From: Mesorhizobium sp. B2-7-2
Lineage (GTDB): Bacteria; Pseudomonadota; Alphaproteobacteria; Rhizobiales; Rhizobiaceae
DNA length: 64,000 nucleotides
Assembly (NCBI RefSeq): GCF_006440775.1
Contig: NZ_VFTZ01000024.1
Coordinates: forward strand, 1 to 64,000
Direction of reading: 5' to 3'
The notes below the pieces were generated by a model. That model was not told the origin of the DNA, ran no database searches, and saw nothing but the letters and a program-made list of their open reading frames with translations. The translations under genes and the position numbers were made by a program. Of the stretch, positions 59,735 through 64,000 are shown piece by piece (position 1 is the stretch's first letter; every line of letters begins with the position of its first letter).

Positions 59735-61366
59735 TCAGTTGGTGAGCTGCAACCTGGAGAACTTGTGGGCGATCGTCTGGAAGACGTTGGGCAGCTTGGC
59801 CGGGTCCTCGACGGCGTAATAGTCGCTCGGGTCGGAAGCGCAGGCGCTGTAGAGCGAGCGGTTGGCCGCCGTGTCGGCCTGCAGCACCATGGTGTAAATC
59901 TGCACGCCCTGGCTCTTCAGCTGCGTGCAGACATCCTTCGTCCAACCGTCGACGTTGCGCGCCGCCGCCGCCTGATTGCTCGAACCGAAACGGCCGCTGG
60001 CGAGATAACCGTAGGAGGTGTAGTCCGATTTCTGCGGCGTGTTGCTGGCGCCGTAGACGACGTTCTCGCCGTCGGTCAAAAGCATCACCACCTTGGTGAC
60101 GCCCGGCGTCTTGTACGGTGTGGCGTCGGTATAGGGCGGCTGCGGCGACAGCACCCGCTGACCCCAGGCCAGCCCTTCCGAAACATTGGTGCCGGAGCCG
60201 TTCCACTCGGTCATCTGGGCGGCGGCCTGGCGCAGCTTGTCGAAGTCGTCGGTCAACGGAACGATAGGCGTCGGGCAGGCGCGGTTCGGGCCGATGGTGA
60301 TCGTGCTGCCGGCCTCGGTGATCAGCTTGTTGGTCGAAGCCGGGTACTTGGCAACCTTTTCAGCATTTTTGCCGACGAGCTTGGTCTTCGATTGCGACAA
60401 CTTCACATCGTCGACGGTGTCGTCGAGATAGGAGTTGTTGTAGCTGGCCGCGGAATTGCCGTAGGCGGCGGACGGCCTCTTGGCGACGTCGGGATCGTCG
60501 GGCGCGAAATAGGGCACGAACAAGCTGTCGGGCTTCGACGGATCCGGCGGCGCATCGGCGATGTTCAGTGCGCCCGGCCTCGCCTCGACGCAGCCTTTCC
60601 AGCCTGTGCCATTCCAGCCGGTGCGCTTCGACACCGGCACGTCTTCCTCGAGCTCCTTGAACAGCGTCATATGGTCGGGACGCTTGCCGTCGACAGGCTC
60701 GAAATTGACGCCGTTGGTCGAGGACTGGCCGTCCATGTCGATCCAGGCCGGGTCGAATTCGGGACCGTTGACGTTGACGGCGGTGACGAAGGGCACCAGC
60801 GACGCGTGCACGGGACGGGTCGGCGATTTGACCGCTTCGAGATAGTCGAGCACGGACGTCGTCGCCTGCCGCAGCGCGGTGATGCGGGCGCCGGCCATCG
60901 AGCCGGTGTTGTCCAGCACCAACACCACTTCCAACTGGTTGTTGGATTCGACTGCGCCTGCGTCGACGCTGATATGCCGTTCGCTGCCGAACAGGAACGC
61001 GAAGTTGAGGTTCACGTCGGCGCTGGCGATCGCCTTGGTCTTCACGTAGCTGACGCCCTTGTCGACGGTCAGCGTCGCCTGGGCATTCGACAATTCGCCG
61101 CGGGTGGCGATATTGGCCTGGAAGTAGCGGTTGAAGACGTCGTTGCGGGTCACGTCCGCATCGCCGAGATGCGAGGAGGCGAGGTTCGCAGCGTCGAGAG
61201 CGTTCTGAAGATTGCTCTTGGCCCGCATCAGCGTCGAGACATCGGTGGCAAACGCCACCGCGGCCAGGATCGCCGGCACGCCCAAGGCCAGCACCAACGC
61301 GAAATTGCCGCTCCTCGAGCGCCAGAAATCTTTATGCAAAGCCAAAACCGCCCCCATTGGCCGCAT
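59735..61366 (-). CDS. TadG-like pilus-assembly protein with a vWA domain
   Basis: 543 residues, ATG at 61366 (61357 also possible). A TadE/TadG N terminus: RSGNFALVLALGVPAILAAV with the Flp/TadE pre-helix, then AFATDVSTLMRAKSNLQNAL. A vWA domain follows with the MIDAS DNTGSM (about residues 150-155) and a second acidic site (LLTDGENVVYG). TadG proteins are minor pilins or surface adhesins. No tad secretion genes are nearby, so it is an orphan copy here. Confidence 0.9.
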   Translation of the reverse strand: MRPMGAVLALHKDFWRSRSGNFALVLALGVPAILAAVAFATDVSTLMRAKSNLQNALDAANLASSHLGDADVTRNDVFNRYFQANIATRGELSNAQATLTVDKGVSYVKTKAIASADVNLNFAFLFGSERHISVDAGAVESNNQLEVVLVLDNTGSMAGARITALRQATTSVLDYLEAVKSPTRPVHASLVPFVTAVNVNGPEFDPAWIDMDGQSSTNGVNFEPVDGKRPDHMTLFKELEEDVPVSKRTGWNGTGWKGCVEARPGALNIADAPPDPSKPDSLFVPYFAPDDPDVAKRPSAAYGNSAASYNNSYLDDTVDDVKLSQSKTKLVGKNAEKVAKYPASTNKLITEAGSTITIGPNRACPTPIVPLTDDFDKLRQAAAQMTEWNGSGTNVSEGLAWGQRVLSPQPPYTDATPYKTPGVTKVVMLLTDGENVVYGASNTPQKSDYTSYGYLASGRFGSSNQAAAARNVDGWTKDVCTQLKSQGVQIYTMVLQADTAANRSLYSACASDPSDYYAVEDPAKLPNVFQTIAHKFSRLQLTN

Positions 61367-61778
61367 TTCGCAATGAATTCCATTAGATACGAAGATGTTA
61401 ATAAACCAGGAGCACCTTGGCGCTGCTTGAGAAAACAACGCATTTGATGGTTAAGGCAGACTTGCCTGGCGCGTATAAACGAAACGGCCGGTTCGCAGGT
61501 CCGCGGCATCGGCGACGCAGGCCGGGCCTTGCCTTCCTGGCGAATTGCTATATAGACCCGCGCAATCTGCCGGTCCTTGCTGGGGGCTGAACGGAGGGCC
61601 GCGGCCTTTTCAAAGGTCGCGACACGAAGCCGGAAAGGCTTCCAGCCTCCCGTGTCTCCGCTCTCGACCGTCTCGTGATGCTCCTTTCTTCCCCGCTCTT
61701 TCGCGATCGGGTCAGACAAGTTGCAGAGGCTTAGCCGCGAGGGCCGGTGAGAGAAACGAAGAAAGGCACTTAAACATA
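61367..61778. other. divergent region between tadG-like gene and rpsF
   Basis: 412 bp. It holds the rpsF promoter (61529-61556) and a long rpsF leader of about 216 nt. I see no coding sequence; the leader could contain the S6-S18 autoregulatory structure, but I cannot fold it here. Confidence 0.55.
61529..61556 (+). promoter_or_regulatory. candidate promoter of rpsF-rpsR
   Basis: TTGCCT (61529-61534), 16 bp, TATAGA (61551-61556). Start of transcription near 61563, leaving a leader of about 216 nt. Confidence 0.5.
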
Positions 61779-62255
61779 ATGGCTCTTTACGAACATGTGT
61801 TTCTTGCCCGGCAGGACCTGTCGCAGCAGCAGGTTGATGCGCTTGTCGAACAGTACAAGGGCGTCATCACGGCGAATGGCGGATCGGTCGGCCGGATCGA
61901 GAACTGGGGACTGAAGTCCCTCACCTACCGGGTCAAGAAAAACCGGAAGGCTTACTACACGCTGATGGACATCACCTGCCCGCCGGCCGCGCTCAACGAA
62001 ATGGAGCGCCAGATGGGCCTGTCGGAAGACGTCCTTCGCTTCCTCACCATCAAGGTGGAAGCGCATGAGGAAGGCGCATCGGCGATGATGCAGAAGCGCG
62101 AAGAGCGCTCCGAGCGCGGCGGCTTCGGCGACCGCGACCGTGGCCCGCGTTCGTTCGGCGACCGCGACCGCGGCCCGCGTTCGTTCGGCGACCGCGAAGG
62201 CGGCGACCGTGGCCCGCGCCGTCCGCGCGAAGGCGTTGAAGGAGGTGCAGAATAA
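61779..62255 (+). CDS. rpsF: 30S ribosomal protein S6
   Basis: 158 residues. Residues 1-100 are S6 (YEHVFLARQDLSQQQVDALV, IENWGLKSLTYRVKKNRKAY, DVLRFLTIKVEAHE). After about residue 105 a charged tail with tandem FGDRDRGPRS units (three copies, the last altered) extends the protein; the repeats are 30 bp at DNA level. rpsR starts one base before this gene ends. Confidence 0.96.
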   Translation: MALYEHVFLARQDLSQQQVDALVEQYKGVITANGGSVGRIENWGLKSLTYRVKKNRKAYYTLMDITCPPAALNEMERQMGLSEDVLRFLTIKVEAHEEGASAMMQKREERSERGGFGDRDRGPRSFGDRDRGPRSFGDREGGDRGPRRPREGVEGGAE

Positions 62256-62503
62256 TGGTCGACATCAACCAGATCCCGACCCGGCGTCCGTTCCATCGCC
62301 GCCGCAAGACCTGCCCGTTCTCCGGCGCCAACGCGCCCAAGATCGACTACAAGGACGTGCGTCTCCTGCAGCGCTACATTTCCGAACGCGGCAAGATCGT
62401 GCCCTCGCGCATCACCGCCGTCAGCCAGAAGAAGCAGCGCGAGCTCGCCAAGGCGATCAAGCGCGCCCGCTTCCTCGGCCTGCTGCCCTACGTGGTTCGC
62501 TGA
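62255..62503 (+). CDS. rpsR: 30S ribosomal protein S18
   Basis: 82 residues. The ATG at 62255 shares a base with the rpsF stop and follows GGAGGTG. RRRKTCPFSGANAPKIDYKD, RYISERGKIVPSRITAV and the C-terminal RARFLGLLPYV are the S18 core. It binds S6 in the platform of the 30S subunit. Confidence 0.97.
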   Translation: MVDINQIPTRRPFHRRRKTCPFSGANAPKIDYKDVRLLQRYISERGKIVPSRITAVSQKKQRELAKAIKRARFLGLLPYVVR

Positions 62504-62721
62504 GGCCTGAAAGTTCGATGCGGGCGCTTGCCGCCCGCATCCACCCCACGGCGACGGGCGCCGCGCGGTTCAAGTCAAATCCCGAGTTGGGGCCGGATGG
62601 CCTCTAACTGCCAGGACAGGCAGGACAGCGACAAGAGCGGCGAGCGCCGCAAAGAGCTTCCTGACCTGTTCCAGATCATTGCGCCAGCCTTCCGGCCGGC
62701 GCCAACCGAAGGAACGAAACC

Positions 62722-63306
62722 ATGGAAGTCATTCTCCTCGAGCGCATTTCCCGCCTCGGCCAGATGGGCGAGACCGTCAAGGTCAAGGACGGGTTCGCCC
62801 GCAATTTCCTGCTGCCGCAGGGCAAGGCGCTGCGCGCCAACGAAGCCAACAAGAAGAAGTTCGAGGGCCAGCGCGCCCAGCTCGAAGCCCGCAACCTGGA
62901 GCGTAAGTCGGAGGCCGCGCAGGTCGCCGAGAAGCTCGACGGCAAGAGCTTCATCGTGGTGCGCTCGGCCGGCGAGACCGGTCAGCTCTACGGCTCGGTG
63001 TCGACCCGCGACATCGCCGATCTGCTGATCGCCGAAGGCTTCACCGTCAACCGCAACCAGGTCGAGCTCAACCAGCCGATCAAGACCATCGGCCTCTCCA
63101 ACGTGGCGATCGCGCTGCATCCGGAAGTCGAGGTCACCGTGACGCTCAACGTCGCCCGTTCGGCCGACGAGGCGGAGCGCCAGGCCAAGGGCGAGACGCT
63201 GACCACCGCCGAAGCCATCTATGGCGAGGACATCAACGACAACGCCCGGCCGGAGAATTTCTTCGACCCGAACGCGGAATTCGAAGGCGGCGAAGAGAAC
63301 GCCTGA
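62722..63306 (+). CDS. rplI: 50S ribosomal protein L9
   Basis: 194 residues. N-terminal domain MEVILLERISRLGQMGETVK and DGFARNFLLPQGKALRAN are the L9 signature, followed by the long connecting helix, the C-terminal domain and an acidic tail (FDPNAEFEGGEENA) found in alphaproteobacteria. The 218-bp gap from rpsR has no gene. Confidence 0.97.
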   Translation: MEVILLERISRLGQMGETVKVKDGFARNFLLPQGKALRANEANKKKFEGQRAQLEARNLERKSEAAQVAEKLDGKSFIVVRSAGETGQLYGSVSTRDIADLLIAEGFTVNRNQVELNQPIKTIGLSNVAIALHPEVEVTVTLNVARSADEAERQAKGETLTTAEAIYGEDINDNARPENFFDPNAEFEGGEENA

Positions 63307-63379
63307 TCTCTGGGCCTGATTTGGCACATCCTCCGAAGCGTCGCTTCGGTTCGCAGACGTCCAGGATTTCTGGACCAAC

Positions 63380-63406
63380 GCCCGGGTCTTCGACCCGGGC
63401 TTTTTT
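63380..63406 (+). terminator. intrinsic terminator of the rpsF-rpsR-rplI operon
   Basis: GCCCGGGTC-TTC-GACCCGGGC followed by TTTTTT, 73 bp after the rplI stop. Confidence 0.92.
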
Positions 63407-63551
63407 GTGCCAAAAGGAACTTTTCGACACCCCATATCTTGTGCACATTACAGCGTGGCGCGTCGATTGGACGCGGGCGAGGCGCCGTGGCATTTTCGAT
63501 CTGGCATTCCAGTCCGATTACCGGGTGATCCGACTGAGGGGACATTTGGTC

Positions 63552-64000
63552 ATGAATATCCTGTTGAAACACGTTCTCGAACGCCTGGTGCGCGCCGGCG
63601 ACCTCAAGGTGACGGGGCCGAAGGGCGCGACGCACAAGTTCGGCGACGGCAGCGGCGAGCCGGTGCATATCCACATCAAGACCACGCATGCCGAGCGCGC
63701 CATCACCTTCGATCCGATGCTGGCGGTGCCCGAAGCCTATATGGACGGCGAGCTCGACGTGATCGAGGGCGGCGTTCTCGGCCTGATGCGCATCGCGTTC
63801 CAGAACATGGGATCGAGCGGCATCGACGTAACCTGGTCGAAGGCGATCGAGGGGCTGCGCCACGCCTTCCGCCGGCTGCAGCAGATCAACACCGCCGCGC
63901 GCTCGCGCCGCAACGTCGAACGCCACTACGATCTCTCGGGCGAGCTCTACAAGCTCTTCCTCGACGAGGACATGCAGTATTCCTGCGCCTATTTCGAACA
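63552..64000 (+). CDS. cyclopropane-fatty-acyl-phospholipid synthase, 3' end cut by window edge
   Basis: 149 residues visible from the ATG at 63552. It starts MNILLKHVLERLVRAGDLKV and contains EAYMDGELDVIEGGVLGLMR and NVERHYDLSGELYKLFLDED, the N-terminal lobe and the start of the SAM-binding half of the cfa family. The enzyme adds a methylene to unsaturated acyl chains of membrane lipids. The rest lies beyond the window. Confidence 0.92.
   Translation, partial: MNILLKHVLERLVRAGDLKVTGPKGATHKFGDGSGEPVHIHIKTTHAERAITFDPMLAVPEAYMDGELDVIEGGVLGLMRIAFQNMGSSGIDVTWSKAIEGLRHAFRRLQQINTAARSRRNVERHYDLSGELYKLFLDEDMQYSCAYFE

Noticed and set aside
59714..61447. 577-residue rightward open frame
   Set aside because: Antisense to the TadG-like gene and without a domain match.

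Overview
The window is high-GC alphaproteobacterial chromosome, most likely Mesorhizobium or a close Rhizobiales relative. I infer this from the gene orders lptF-lptG-lptD-surA-pdxA-rsmA and fabD-fabG-acpP-fabF-mltG-yicC-gmk, from the RopB/Omp25-like outer-membrane protein, and from several families of rhizobial-type short palindromic repeats between genes. No rRNA, tRNA, CRISPR array, insertion sequence or prophage was seen.

Layout. 1-4.5 kb: a DinB fragment, a glutathione S-transferase, ndk with a good sigma-70 promoter and terminator, then a leftward fluoride-resistance operon (two crcB genes and a DUF190 gene) behind a recognisable fluoride riboswitch with its own promoter and attenuator hairpin. 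4.7-10 kb: YbaY-like protein, moaE-moaD-pgsA and an SDR-uvrC pair. 10-21 kb: mostly small single genes (beta-barrel OMP, GFA, TfoX, GST, histone-H1-like protein, DinB, TetR, DoxX, VOC, AraC, rlmJ), and a TetR repressor divergent from an exported AhpD-like protein with two palindromic operators between them.

21-31.4 kb is accessory. A rightward trio (flippase-like membrane protein, polyprenol-type glycosyltransferase, ATP-grasp ligase) faces a leftward six-gene operon: KAS III/OleA-like synthase, OleD-like reductase, metallo-beta-lactamase-fold hydrolase, PaaK/F390-synthetase-like ligase, acyltransferase-like protein and Rieske oxygenase. Its last five genes each overlap the gene before by 4 bp, and a 14-bp perfect inverted repeat lies just upstream of the first. 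A toxin-antitoxin pair abuts its 3' end. This operon is the leading candidate for an undescribed pathway.

31.4-50.2 kb is mainly housekeeping: holC, pepA, the LPS-export genes lptF/lptG/lptD, a SurA-like chaperone, pdxA, rsmA, gmk, yicC, mltG, and the fatty-acid genes fabF, acpP, fabG and fabD. A second toxin-antitoxin pair sits between fabD and fabG.

50.5-61.4 kb, between fabD and rpsF, holds an LtaS/CgmB-like phosphoglycerol transferase, a type III polyketide synthase cluster (FAD oxidoreductase and methyltransferase, divergent from PKS, sulfotransferase, MlaC-like carrier, ABC ATPase and FtsX-like permease) and an orphan TadG-like vWA protein. The cluster looks like a system that makes, sulfates and exports a polyketide lipid. 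The window ends with rpsF-rpsR-rplI and the start of a cyclopropane fatty acid synthase gene.
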